This document shows, piece by piece, positions 1-6,904 of a stretch of 24,870 bases of DNA. Made by a program: the position numbers and the translations under genes. Origin of the DNA: CF-161 sp035259145 (lineage in GTDB: Bacteria > Chloroflexota > Dormibacteria > Dormibacterales > Dormibacteraceae); contig DATFWQ010000143.1 of the NCBI GenBank assembly GCA_035259145.1, positions 1 to 24,870 on the forward strand, given 5' to 3'. The stretch's first letter is position 1, and the number at the start of each line of letters is the position of its first letter. The notes beneath the pieces were generated by a model, which was not told the DNA's origin, did not search any database, and worked only from the letters and a program-made list of their open reading frames with translations.

Positions 1-190
1 GCCGCCGGACCACACGACGCATCTGATGGGCGAGCTCTTCAACCTGGAGCAGCCACCTCTCGCGGTTTGGCTCTGGGATCTCGAACTCGCCAAACATGCG
101 GTCGATGGCTATCTGGCGTTCGGCCGACACTTCACCAAGCTCACCGGACCAACGTGCCCGCCCGCCGGCTCGACGACATCGTTCAGGTGA
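1..190 (+). CDS. 3' end of an unidentified gene (partial)
   Basis: One frame is open from the window edge to a TGA at 188-190 and gives about 62 residues. The first 40 look like natural protein: a Trp-, Leu- and Glu-rich helical stretch containing LEQPPLAVWLWDLELAKHAV and then DGYLAFGRHFTKLTG. The last 20 residues are a Pro/Ser/Thr-rich tail. I do not recognise the family. It ends 118 bases before the exporter gene and reads in the same direction, so it could belong to the same unit. A chance open frame in high-GC DNA is possible; the helical composition is the only support. Confidence 0.35.
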   Translation, partial: PPDHTTHLMGELFNLEQPPLAVWLWDLELAKHAVDGYLAFGRHFTKLTGPTCPPAGSTTSFR

Positions 191-210
191 ACGATTTTCC
201 ACTGAATCGT
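191..210. promoter_or_regulatory. Inverted repeat upstream of the exporter gene
   Basis: ACGATT (191-196) and AATCGT (205-210) are perfect 6-base arms around an 8-base spacer, directly after the preceding stop codon and about 100 bases upstream of the exporter start. The size suits an operator for a dimeric regulator, but a weak hairpin or chance is equally possible. Confidence 0.25.
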
Positions 211-308
211 CTCCCTGATCGATGCCGGCGCGCCGATGCTGGCCATAGCGTCTCGATCAACGCGTGGGCGCGTCTGGAGCCCCCGCTCAGGTCAATGGAG
301 GCGCTGGA

Positions 309-1949
309 ATGAAGACCGCTGAATCTCGTAATCCGTGGTTGGTGTTGCTCGTCGTTTGCGTCGGCTCGTTCCTGATCTTGCTCAACTCAACGATCGTCAA
401 CGTGGCGATTCCGACCATCCTGTCGTCCCTCAACGCAGGCCTCGACCAGATCCTTTGGGTCGTCAACGCTTATCTCCTTACGTTCGCGGTCTTGATACTG
501 GTCGGGGCCCGGCTTGGGGACCTCTTCGGCCAGCGCAACGTGTTCGCGACTGGCCTGGCGATCTTCTCCGTGGCGGCCGCTCTCTCGGGCCTGGCGCAGG
601 ATGCGAACGAGCTGATAGCGACCCAGGTCTTGATGGGAGTTGGGGCAGCCCTTCTTGCACCCCAGCCGCTCGTCATCGTGTCCGCGGTGTTCCCAGCGCA
701 GCGTCGTGGCGCCGCGATCGGAATTCTGAGTGCGATCACCGGCCTTGCTGCCCTTGCCGGCCCAACTCTGGGGGGACTGATCGTCACCAACCTCGACTGG
801 CGCTGGGTCTTCTTCGTCCTCGTGCCGGTGGGCGTCCTTGGCCTCGCTCTCGCATTTCTGCTCCTGCCCGACCTCCGACCTGACAAACGGCAGGCCCTCG
901 ATCTGGTCGGGGTGGGCCTTGCCAGCGCCGGCCTTTTCGGAGTTGTTTTCGGCCTCATCGAAGGACAGCGCTATGACTGGGGCGCTGTGGGCGGATCCTC
1001 CGTGACGATTCCCGAGATCATAGGAGGGGGCCTCCTCGTGCTCGCTGCATTTCTGGTCTGGGAGCGATTCCAGGCAGCGCCACTGATGCCGTTGTCGATC
1101 TTCCGAAATCGCAACTTCTCGATCATGACCTGGCTGAACGGACTGCTCTTCTTCGCGCTTTTCGGACTGCTGTTCACAACGACGATCGACCTTCAGTCCG
1201 TACTCGGCATGAGCGCAGTGCAAGCCGGTCTGACCACCATCCCGCTCACCGTGATGCTGATCGCCGTCGCTCCTCTCGCCGGGCGCTTGACCGACCTGAT
1301 CGGAAGCCGGTACATCCTCATGGTTGGGTTTCTTCTCCTGGGTGCGGGCATTGCCGCCGTCGCCTTCGCCGAGTCCGTTACTGCAGACTCGTTGACGTTC
1401 GTGCTGCCCCTCGTCTTGACCGGTCTCGGTATGGGCATGGTCATTGCGCCAGTGATGACCGAGGCGATGCGTGAAATGACGCCCGTGCTTGCAGGAACCG
1501 CATCCGGAATCTTGAACACAACCCGCCAGCTGGGCAGTGCGGTCGGCGTCGCCATCGTCGGCGCGGTTCTGCAGAACCAGTTGTCGGCTGCGATGCATGA
1601 CCGTGCAGTGGCCGATTCTGCGCAGCTGCCGTCCGCGGCCCGAGCGGGATTCGTCAAGGGTGTCGACAACGCGGCCAGGGCCGGCCTCCAGGTTGGTCGC
1701 GGCCAGAGCGGAGGCTTCCATCTTCCAGCTGGCCTGCCGCCTCAAGTAGCCCACCAGATGCAGGAGCTGATCCACGACGTTTTCGTCAACGGCTATGCGA
1801 CCGCGATGCGACCTACCCTGGCTGTCGCGGCCGCGGCGGTCCTGCTTGGAGCGCTGACCTGCATCTTCATAGTGCGTCGCCCTAGTCCGGCAGGGGCCAT
1901 CCAGCTGGAAAGCCATCCCCTCGTCGACACAGGTGGAGCCCGCCCATGA
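309..1949 (+). CDS. MFS drug exporter, DHA2 (14-TM, EmrB/QacA-like)
   Basis: This is a proton-driven multidrug efflux permease of the inner membrane, 546 residues, the usual size for 14-helix DHA2 transporters. Visible family signatures are the first helix with NSTIVNVAIPTI, the motif A loop GARLGDLFGQR between helices 2 and 3, and the antiporter motif C region GILSAITGLAALAGPTLGG in helix 5. A long hydrophilic loop precedes the last helix, as in QacA/EmrB proteins. The ATG at 309 is chosen because GGAGG lies 6-8 bases upstream; an in-frame ATG at 264 would add 15 unlikely residues. The stop codon overlaps the ATG of a 21-codon ORF. The substrate cannot be read from sequence. Confidence 0.93.
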   Translation: MKTAESRNPWLVLLVVCVGSFLILLNSTIVNVAIPTILSSLNAGLDQILWVVNAYLLTFAVLILVGARLGDLFGQRNVFATGLAIFSVAAALSGLAQDANELIATQVLMGVGAALLAPQPLVIVSAVFPAQRRGAAIGILSAITGLAALAGPTLGGLIVTNLDWRWVFFVLVPVGVLGLALAFLLLPDLRPDKRQALDLVGVGLASAGLFGVVFGLIEGQRYDWGAVGGSSVTIPEIIGGGLLVLAAFLVWERFQAAPLMPLSIFRNRNFSIMTWLNGLLFFALFGLLFTTTIDLQSVLGMSAVQAGLTTIPLTVMLIAVAPLAGRLTDLIGSRYILMVGFLLLGAGIAAVAFAESVTADSLTFVLPLVLTGLGMGMVIAPVMTEAMREMTPVLAGTASGILNTTRQLGSAVGVAIVGAVLQNQLSAAMHDRAVADSAQLPSAARAGFVKGVDNAARAGLQVGRGQSGGFHLPAGLPPQVAHQMQELIHDVFVNGYATAMRPTLAVAAAAVLLGALTCIFIVRRPSPAGAIQLESHPLVDTGGARP

Positions 1950-2011
1950 CCGTCGGTAGTTCCGCTATAAAGACGCCCGCGGGACGGCCGAAGCCGGGGA
2001 GTAAGCACTGA
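1946..2011 (+). pseudogene. 21-residue ORF resembling the N-terminus of a TetR regulator
   Basis: The ATG overlaps the exporter's stop codon (ATGA), and GGTGGAG lies about 8 bases upstream, so translation is plausible. The peptide ends AGRPKPGSKH, which looks like the basic arm that precedes the helix-turn-helix of many TetR regulators (GRPR-type leader). It then stops at TGA, and no HTH can be found after it in any frame. The simplest reading is a TetR gene, once coupled to the exporter, that has lost everything after its first 20 codons. A real small basic peptide is the alternative. Confidence 0.4.
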
Positions 2012-2105
2012 AGGCATGATGTGTGGCTGAGCTGCGTCGCCGCTACCAGTTCGTGACGGCGCCGCCGCCTGATCTCACAGCAACGTTGGGAGGTTCGACG
2101 ACAGG

Positions 2106-2717
2106 ATGGACATCGAGATGAAACCCGAGCGTCACGACTCGCCGGAGGCGATGACGGGCGTCGTCAACGTACTTGTCATTGGGTCGGTGGATCCATCTTC
2201 GGGAACAGTCGAATCCACAGTGAGCCTCGTACGAGACGGTGCAGCGACGATAATCATTGACCCCGGCATGGTGTATGACCGGCGCCAGATCCTTGAGCCT
2301 CTTGAGACTCTCGCCGTTGATCCGGACGATGTCACCGACATCGTGTTTTCCCACCACCACCCGGATCACACGTTGAATGCGGCACTGTTTCGGAACGCTC
2401 GCGTGCACGATCACTGGGCCACCTACTATCGCAACAGCTTTGCGCGGCGCACCGCGGAGGGCACTCTTATCACCCCGTCAGTCCGCCTGATCGCCACACC
2501 TGGTCATTCCCCCCAGGACATCACCACTCTGGTGGGAACTGCTGACGGAGTCTATGCGTTCACCCATGTCTGGTGGCACGAGGCCGGTCCGCCACTGGAT
2601 CCCCTCGCCGACATGGACGAGCTGCATCTCAGCCGCGCCCGAGTGCTTCGAGTGGCGAACCGCGTCATTCCGGGGCATGGGAATGCATTCACACCAGGCA
2701 CCGACACCCCTCGATAG
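2106..2717 (+). CDS. Metallo-beta-lactamase-fold hydrolase (MBLAC1-like)
   Basis: A soluble 203-residue metallohydrolase, short for the superfamily. The metal-binding signature HHHPDH is at residues 83-88, followed by the ligand His of TPGHS (134) and that of IPGHG (191). At the position where the family normally has the metal-bridging Asp in a GD motif, this protein reads AFTHVWW, with His at 154. The DPLADMDELHLSRARVLRV stretch before the last His fits MBLAC1-like proteins. The ATG at 2106 has GGGAGG 12 bases upstream; ATG 2121 is an alternative start. The gene ends one base from the convergent oxidoreductase gene. The substrate is unknown. Confidence 0.85.
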   Translation: MDIEMKPERHDSPEAMTGVVNVLVIGSVDPSSGTVESTVSLVRDGAATIIIDPGMVYDRRQILEPLETLAVDPDDVTDIVFSHHHPDHTLNAALFRNARVHDHWATYYRNSFARRTAEGTLITPSVRLIATPGHSPQDITTLVGTADGVYAFTHVWWHEAGPPLDPLADMDELHLSRARVLRVANRVIPGHGNAFTPGTDTPR

Positions 2718-2718
2718 G

Positions 2719-3222
2719 CTATGGCCAGTTCCACTGCGCGTGAGGGAAAATCTCAAACACTGGCCGCCCCAACGCGGCTTCTTCCGGGTTGTCGATATCG
2801 ATCTTGTCCACATATCGAACGAACCACCCACCCAGCCTCGAACGCCGCGCATGCGGTGCAACGACATCGCGAATGAACTCGACCGCCTCTACCGCTCCCA
2901 GCTCGACTGCAGCGACTTCCTCCTTATGGCGCCCGAACGAGATCGTTGCCTTGCGGGCGACACGCAGGTTGCGTACCCAGTTGGTTTCACCAAAAGGGCT
3001 GATCAGACCGCGCCGGCCAGCGTTCTGACAGATCGTCACCGGCGTGGTACGTGGCGAACCAGTCTTCCGGCCCCGAACCGTGATCAGAACGTCCGGGCCC
3101 ATTGGAACTCCGATGGCCAGGAGCGGCTTGGCAACGCGGTTGAAGAAAGGAACCCAGCGCGGCAGCCGGCCTCTGCCGGGCTGACCCGCACCAGGATGAG
3201 CATCCCCGACCCTATCGGTCAC
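2719..3222 (-). CDS. Deazaflavin (F420)-dependent nitroreductase-family protein
   Basis: The 167-residue protein has the pattern of the DUF385/Ddn family: a split-barrel flavin-fold domain with the core VLITVRGRKTGSPRTTPV, then GETNWVRNLRVARKATISFG. Known members use reduced F420 (some use flavins) to reduce quinones, nitro compounds or other electron-poor substrates near the membrane. The start is GTG, and its GTGA overlaps the TGA of the upstream tetR gene, so the two are likely translated in coupling. The arrangement suggests a redox-stress or xenobiotic-reduction enzyme under control of that regulator. Cofactor identity is inferred from family only; no F420 biosynthesis gene is in the window. 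Confidence 0.85.
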   Translation of the reverse strand: MTDRVGDAHPGAGQPGRGRLPRWVPFFNRVAKPLLAIGVPMGPDVLITVRGRKTGSPRTTPVTICQNAGRRGLISPFGETNWVRNLRVARKATISFGRHKEEVAAVELGAVEAVEFIRDVVAPHARRSRLGGWFVRYVDKIDIDNPEEAALGRPVFEIFPHAQWNWP

Positions 3223-3923
3223 GCTTGGCTACCCCGCTCGAGTGCCGCCTTCGGCATCTCCACGTTCTGTCGCAGCTTCCGGTCGCTACTGAGCAGGCGC
3301 TGCAGAATCGGCGCTAGTGATGCGACCACAGCTTCGGCTGGGAGCGAGGCCAGGGGCTCGGCGCGGATGACGTAGCGCGCCATGACGAGACCGAGGACCT
3401 GAGTGGCCACCAGATTGACAGCCAGCTCGGGCTTCGATGCAGGGATGCTCTCGGAGGCAGGCGTCCAGATTTCGCGCATGAACAGGTCGCGAACCATTCG
3501 AGCCGCCTCTGGTTCCGCCGCCGCTGCCCGCACAAGCCCGGTGAGCCGGCTTCCGGCGTCGGGGTCCTCGAGCAGACCCAGGATAAGGCGGGCCAGCCTC
3601 TCGCCCATGCCGGCCGGGTCGCCACCGAGGACGGTCGGCATCGCGGCGACGGGATCGAACGGCAGCCGAGTTGCAGCCACGAACAGGGCCTGCTTGGATC
3701 CGAAGAAGTACGCGACGAGCTTCTGATCGACCGCTGCTTCGATGGCGACGGATCGCATCGTGGTTCGGTCGTAGCCAGTGTCGGCGAACTGGCGCTGAGC
3801 AGCTGCCAGCACGGCATCCCTGGTTCGGCTGGCGCCAGCACGACGTCCTCCACGCTTCGACCACGGCCTGGCCGGTGACGCCGCGGTTTGATGCCCTAAT
3901 TCCGCAGGTGCGGAATTCATCAT
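3219..3923 (-). CDS. TetR-family transcriptional regulator
   Basis: About 234 residues. After a 30-residue basic leader comes a TetR helix-turn-helix: RTRDAVLAAAQRQFADTGYD, TTMRSVAIEAAVDQKLVAYFFGSKQALF. The C-terminal ligand-binding part is helical (LARLILGLLEDPDAGSRLTGL onwards) and matches the common TetR C-terminal domain found in actinobacterial regulators. Two adjacent ATGs (3923 and 3920) are the likely starts; the longer open frame runs into the permease gene upstream. A perfect inverted repeat covers codons 3-9. The gene lies 38 bases downstream of the permease and overlaps the oxidoreductase by GTGA. It probably controls itself and that enzyme. Confidence 0.9.
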   Translation of the reverse strand: MMNSAPAELGHQTAASPARPWSKRGGRRAGASRTRDAVLAAAQRQFADTGYDRTTMRSVAIEAAVDQKLVAYFFGSKQALFVAATRLPFDPVAAMPTVLGGDPAGMGERLARLILGLLEDPDAGSRLTGLVRAAAAEPEAARMVRDLFMREIWTPASESIPASKPELAVNLVATQVLGLVMARYVIRAEPLASLPAEAVVASLAPILQRLLSSDRKLRQNVEMPKAALERGSQA

Positions 3924-3936
3924 ATCTGGAATTATG
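3898..3936 (-). promoter_or_regulatory. Candidate tetR promoter and operator over the start codon
   Basis: AATTCCGC (3898-3905) and GCGGAATT (3910-3917) are perfect 8-base arms around AGGT, immediately after the ATG pair. A further GGAATT half-site lies at 3928-3933. On the minus strand, CATAAT (3936-3931) sits 7 bases before the first ATG, which would place the transcription start at or next to the start codon and give a leaderless mRNA. No convincing -35 is visible. Repressor binding here would block its own transcription. Confidence 0.45.
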
Positions 3937-3961
3937 CCATACCCGCAATCATCCCTCGGCG

Positions 3962-5167
3962 TCACGCGGTCCGCAGCGCTTCGGTTGGCGACAGCCGAGC
4001 GGCGCGCAGGGCCGGCAGCAGGCCTGCCGCCGCGCCGATGGCCAGAGCCGCTCCGAAACCACCCGCCCACGCGACTGGTGGGATCACCACGCTCCAGCCC
4101 TTCACCAGGTCATAGACAGCGGTGGACGTAGCGCCGAGGGCCACCCCCGCGGCCCCACCAAGTCCGGCGAGCAGGACCGCCTCGGAGAGGAACTGGACCC
4201 GAATGTGATGCTCGGTTGCCCCCAGCGCCCGTCGCAGCCCTATCTCGGACCGGCGCTCGAGAACCGAGATGACCATGATGTTGGCGACTCCGACGCCGCC
4301 TACCAGCAGGGCGACGGCGCCGAGCCCGAGAAAGAGGCTGTTGAGAGCGCTCTGTGCGGCCGCGCGTGCGATCAAGGCGGTCGACGGCTGGCTCACGTTG
4401 ACTTCGTTGGGGGCTTCGGGGTTCGCGGTCTCGGCGAGCATGGACTGCACCGCCGTGACCCTGTCCGTCTGGGCGCGTACGTAGATTGTGCTGGGGTGGC
4501 CATCGAAGCCCAGGTAGGTCCTGGCCGCGCTGAAGCCGATCAACACCGAGCTGTCGATCTCGGGAGCCAGCACCGCGGGATCCAGGATGCCGGCGACATA
4601 GAACCACTGGCCGCCGAGCCAGATCCGCTCCCCGGGGTAGATGCGGTCGATCCCGAGGCGCTTGGCGGCCACGGCGCCCAGCACGGCAACGGGCACGGTG
4701 GCGGTGGCCCGGTTGAGGTAGCTGCCCTGGGCGACGGTTGTCCCCACGGTGGGGAGCAGGTCAAGGCTCGCCGCCCGGACGCTGATGGCGTTGGTGTTCA
4801 CCCTTGGAATCAGGGGGCTCCGGTAAACGGAGACATTCACCGAGCCGGTGTACTGCACCTGGGTGACGGACCCGATCCGACCAATCATGGCGGGGGCGGC
4901 GACCGGCAGCTCGGTCGGCTGCCCGAACAGGTTGCGGCCGTTGGTGACCGTGAGGAGGTTGGTCCCCAACCGGTCGATCTCGGCGAGCAGCCCGGCCTGC
5001 GAGGACGCGGAGAGACCCAGCACGGCTACGATGGCCGCCACGCCGATGGCGATGCCGAGGGCCGAGAGCGCGGCGCGAAGGCGCCGCGTGCGCAGGCCGA
5101 CGCTGGCTGCTCGCATCAGGTCGGCTGCTCGCAGCTTCTTCGGAGTGGGAGCGCCTGCTCTGGTCAC
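3962..5167 (-). CDS. MacB/FtsX-type ABC transporter permease
   Basis: A 401-residue type VII ABC permease. The N-terminal helix (about residues 29-52, ALSALGIAIGVAAIVAVLGL) is followed by an extracytoplasmic MacB-like periplasmic core domain. Three C-terminal helices form the FtsX domain, with the coupling segment SVLERRSEIGLRRALGAT and the end LPALRAARLSPTEALRTA. Such proteins transmit ATPase motion to the outside face to expel lipoproteins, peptides or drugs, or to activate cell-wall enzymes. No cognate ATPase is encoded in the window. The start is GTG with no clear ribosome-binding site, because a MITE-like element now ends three bases upstream; Met18 is an alternative start. Confidence 0.9.
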   Translation of the reverse strand: MTRAGAPTPKKLRAADLMRAASVGLRTRRLRAALSALGIAIGVAAIVAVLGLSASSQAGLLAEIDRLGTNLLTVTNGRNLFGQPTELPVAAPAMIGRIGSVTQVQYTGSVNVSVYRSPLIPRVNTNAISVRAASLDLLPTVGTTVAQGSYLNRATATVPVAVLGAVAAKRLGIDRIYPGERIWLGGQWFYVAGILDPAVLAPEIDSSVLIGFSAARTYLGFDGHPSTIYVRAQTDRVTAVQSMLAETANPEAPNEVNVSQPSTALIARAAAQSALNSLFLGLGAVALLVGGVGVANIMVISVLERRSEIGLRRALGATEHHIRVQFLSEAVLLAGLGGAAGVALGATSTAVYDLVKGWSVVIPPVAWAGGFGAALAIGAAAGLLPALRAARLSPTEALRTA

Positions 5168-5172
5168 GTCTA

Positions 5173-5200
5173 GTGGACCGTAACGGCCGGATGCGGAGCA
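5173..5200 (+). repeat. Left terminal inverted repeat of the MITE-like element
   Basis: This matches the reverse complement of 5391-5418 at 24 of 28 positions. The four mismatches include two C/T transitions in the outer 18 bases. Confidence 0.75.
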
Positions 5201-5390
5201 TCCGACGTCCCAGACGGCCGGGCGCCTTGCAGGCGTTGATGGCTGCGTCTGGGGGCCCGGCGCGCCTCGTCACCGATCGACAAATGGGCTCCTCGTTGCG
5301 CCACCCCATCCTTCCCACCCCACCAAGCAGGCTTCGCGGGGACCCCGAGGCCACCGACCACCTGGAACGCCGGCCTTCGGGCCTGCGGCC

Positions 5391-5418
5391 TGCTCCACCT
5401 CCGGCCATTACAGTCCAC
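5391..5418 (-). repeat. Right terminal inverted repeat of the MITE-like element
   Basis: Partner of the left repeat. It ends in GTCCAC directly before the TA that forms part of the gcvH stop codon (TAG on the minus strand, 5420-5418). Confidence 0.75.
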
Positions 5419-5795
5419 TAGTGCGCCTGGCCTTCTGTCAGCGATCGGTAGCCTGCTTCGTCCAGCAGTCCCTGGCCGAGGTCCCCGTTAAGATCGACCT
5501 TGATCAGCCAGCCTTCGCCATAGGGGTCACGGTTCACGAGCTCCGGAGCCGCGTTCAGGCTCTCGTTGACCTGGGCAACGGTCCCCGCTACAGGCGAGTA
5601 CAGGTCAGACGCGGCCTTGACGGACTCGATGACGCCGAACGAGTCACCCGCCTCTAGAAGCTTTCCAACCCGCGGCAGCTCCAGGAACACGACGTCACCG
5701 AGCTGGGCCTGGGCGTAGTCGGTTATCCCGATTGTCGCCACGCTGTCATCGACGGTAACCCACTCGTGGGTCTCGGTGTAGTAGCGCTCCGCCAC
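5418..5795 (-). CDS. gcvH: Glycine cleavage system H protein
   Basis: The lipoyl carrier of the glycine cleavage complex, shuttling the aminomethyl group between P, T and L proteins in the cytoplasm. At 125 residues it has the family length. The lipoylation site is Lys60 in ESVKAASDLYSP, preceded by the typical YAQAQLGDVVFLELP and followed by GEGWLIKVDL. The GTG start has a strong GGAGGGAG ribosome-binding site about 5 bases upstream, beginning right after the gcvT stop (11-base gap). The stop codon TAG is shared with the CTAG flank of the MITE-like element; without the element the permease GTG would begin two bases later. gcvP is not in the window. Confidence 0.96.
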   Translation of the reverse strand: MAERYYTETHEWVTVDDSVATIGITDYAQAQLGDVVFLELPRVGKLLEAGDSFGVIESVKAASDLYSPVAGTVAQVNESLNAAPELVNRDPYGEGWLIKVDLNGDLGQGLLDEAGYRSLTEGQAH

Positions 5796-5806
5796 GCAGC
5801 TCCCTC

Positions 5807-6904
5807 CTACCCTACAGGCCGTACGGCACGGCGAGCCGAGCCTCGATAAAACGGCATCGTCACCACCTCCGCTCGCCCCGTCCCGTTCCGCGCTTCGACG
5901 GTGAGCGTCGTGCCCACGGCCGCCGAGCCGGCATCGATCATCGCCATGGCAATCCCCCTCCGCAGCCAGAACGAATACGTGCCGCTGGTCACTGTACCGA
6001 TCACCGACGCGCCCAGACTGACAGCCGAGCCATGTCGTGGGATCGTTCGATCGCTGGCGCCGAGCCCCACCAGCTGGCGGCGCGGGCCCTCCGCCTTGAT
6101 CCGCTCCAGGGCCTGGCTGCCCACGAACTCGCCCTTCCCGAGCTTCACGGTCCAGCCCAGGCCCGCCTCGTACGGGTTCGTGTCCTGGTCCATGTCGCTG
6201 CCATACAATCGCAGGCCCGCTTCCAGCCGGCAGACATCGCGAGCAGCCAGGCCGCAGGGCGTGGCCCCCGCCTCGACGAGCGCGTCCCAGACGCTCGCCA
6301 CATGGCTTGTGGGCACGAACAGCTCGAAGCCGTCCTCGCCGGTGTACCCGGTCCTCGCTATGACCGACGGCACGCCGGCAACGCGGCCGCTGCCGACTCC
6401 GAAGGAGGGCACGGCAGTGAGGTCGACGCCCTCCACAGGGAGCATTTCGGCGGCCCTGGGGCCTTGCAAAGCCAAGAGGCTCACTTCGCTGCTGTGGTCA
6501 ACGATTTCCGTCCCGGGGCGCTCGTGCTGGCGGAGCCAGGCCATGTCCTTTTCCCGGTTGGCCGCATTGACGACGAGCCACCAGCCGCCGGCACGGCGAT
6601 AGACGACCAGGTCGTCGACAATGCCTCCATCAGGCAGGCACAGCAGGTTGTACTGTGCCTGGTCGAGTCTGAGGCGACCAAGGTCGTTGGTCACCAGACC
6701 TTGCAGGAACTCGCCCGCCGCAGGGCCACGGATCTCGTAGCGACCCATGTGGCTCACGTCGAACAGGCCCGCGGCGGTACGCACCGCTTCCTGCTCGTTC
6801 CTCACGCTCGTGTACTGCTGAGGCATGTCCCATCCGGCGAAGTCGACCAGACGGGCGCCGGCAGTGACGTGGTTCTGATAGAGGGGGGTCCGCTTACCGG
6901 CCAT
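5807..6904 (-). CDS. gcvT: Aminomethyltransferase (glycine cleavage T protein)
   Basis: This enzyme transfers the methylene group from aminomethyl-lipoyl H protein to tetrahydrofolate, releasing ammonia. The 365 residues match the usual length. Signatures in order: FDVSHMGRYEIRG (48-60), the folate-site PDGGIVDDLVVYR with the catalytic Asp at 97/98, ARTGYTGEDGFELF, and GLAARDVCRLEAGLRLYGSD. The C-terminal barrel domain (GTVTSGTYSFWLRRGIAMA) is complete. The ATG at 6904 overlaps the end of the sigma-factor gene by 11 bases, with GGCAGG just upstream, so the two are likely co-expressed. gcvH follows after 11 bases. Confidence 0.96.
   Translation of the reverse strand: MAGKRTPLYQNHVTAGARLVDFAGWDMPQQYTSVRNEQEAVRTAAGLFDVSHMGRYEIRGPAAGEFLQGLVTNDLGRLRLDQAQYNLLCLPDGGIVDDLVVYRRAGGWWLVVNAANREKDMAWLRQHERPGTEIVDHSSEVSLLALQGPRAAEMLPVEGVDLTAVPSFGVGSGRVAGVPSVIARTGYTGEDGFELFVPTSHVASVWDALVEAGATPCGLAARDVCRLEAGLRLYGSDMDQDTNPYEAGLGWTVKLGKGEFVGSQALERIKAEGPRRQLVGLGASDRTIPRHGSAVSLGASVIGTVTSGTYSFWLRRGIAMAMIDAGSAAVGTTLTVEARNGTGRAEVVTMPFYRGSARRAVRPVG

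Larger units (their letters stand above)
5173..5418. mobile_element. MITE-like element (246 bp), IS630-type ends
   Basis: The ends are 28-base terminal inverted repeats (5173-5200 and 5391-5418) matching at 24 of 28 positions. The first 18 bases read GTGGACCGTAACGGCCGG on the left and GTGGACTGTAATGGCCGG on the right. Both ends are flanked by CTAG (5170-5173 and 5418-5421, each including the element's terminal base), as expected for TA duplication inside a CTAG target, the known preference of IS630 elements. No transposase is encoded; open frames of 82 codons on both strands are mirror artefacts. A 7-bp hairpin (5188-5194 with 5198-5204) lies at the left end. The right TA is part of the gcvH stop codon. 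Family assignment is inference. Confidence 0.75.

Noticed and set aside
387..1916. 509-codon open frame antisense to the exporter gene
   Set aside because: Low-complexity Arg/Gly/Gln/His-rich translation without any fold pattern; it mirrors the codon bias of the exporter on the other strand.
3671..5173. 500-codon plus-strand open frame over tetR and the permease
   Set aside because: Composition (Gly, Arg, Asp, His runs) and lack of motifs show a shadow of the minus-strand genes, which have clear domains.
5170..5421. Two 82-codon open frames, one per strand, across the MITE-like element
   Set aside because: They begin and end alike only because the terminal repeats are mirror copies; no protein family pattern and no ribosome-binding site.
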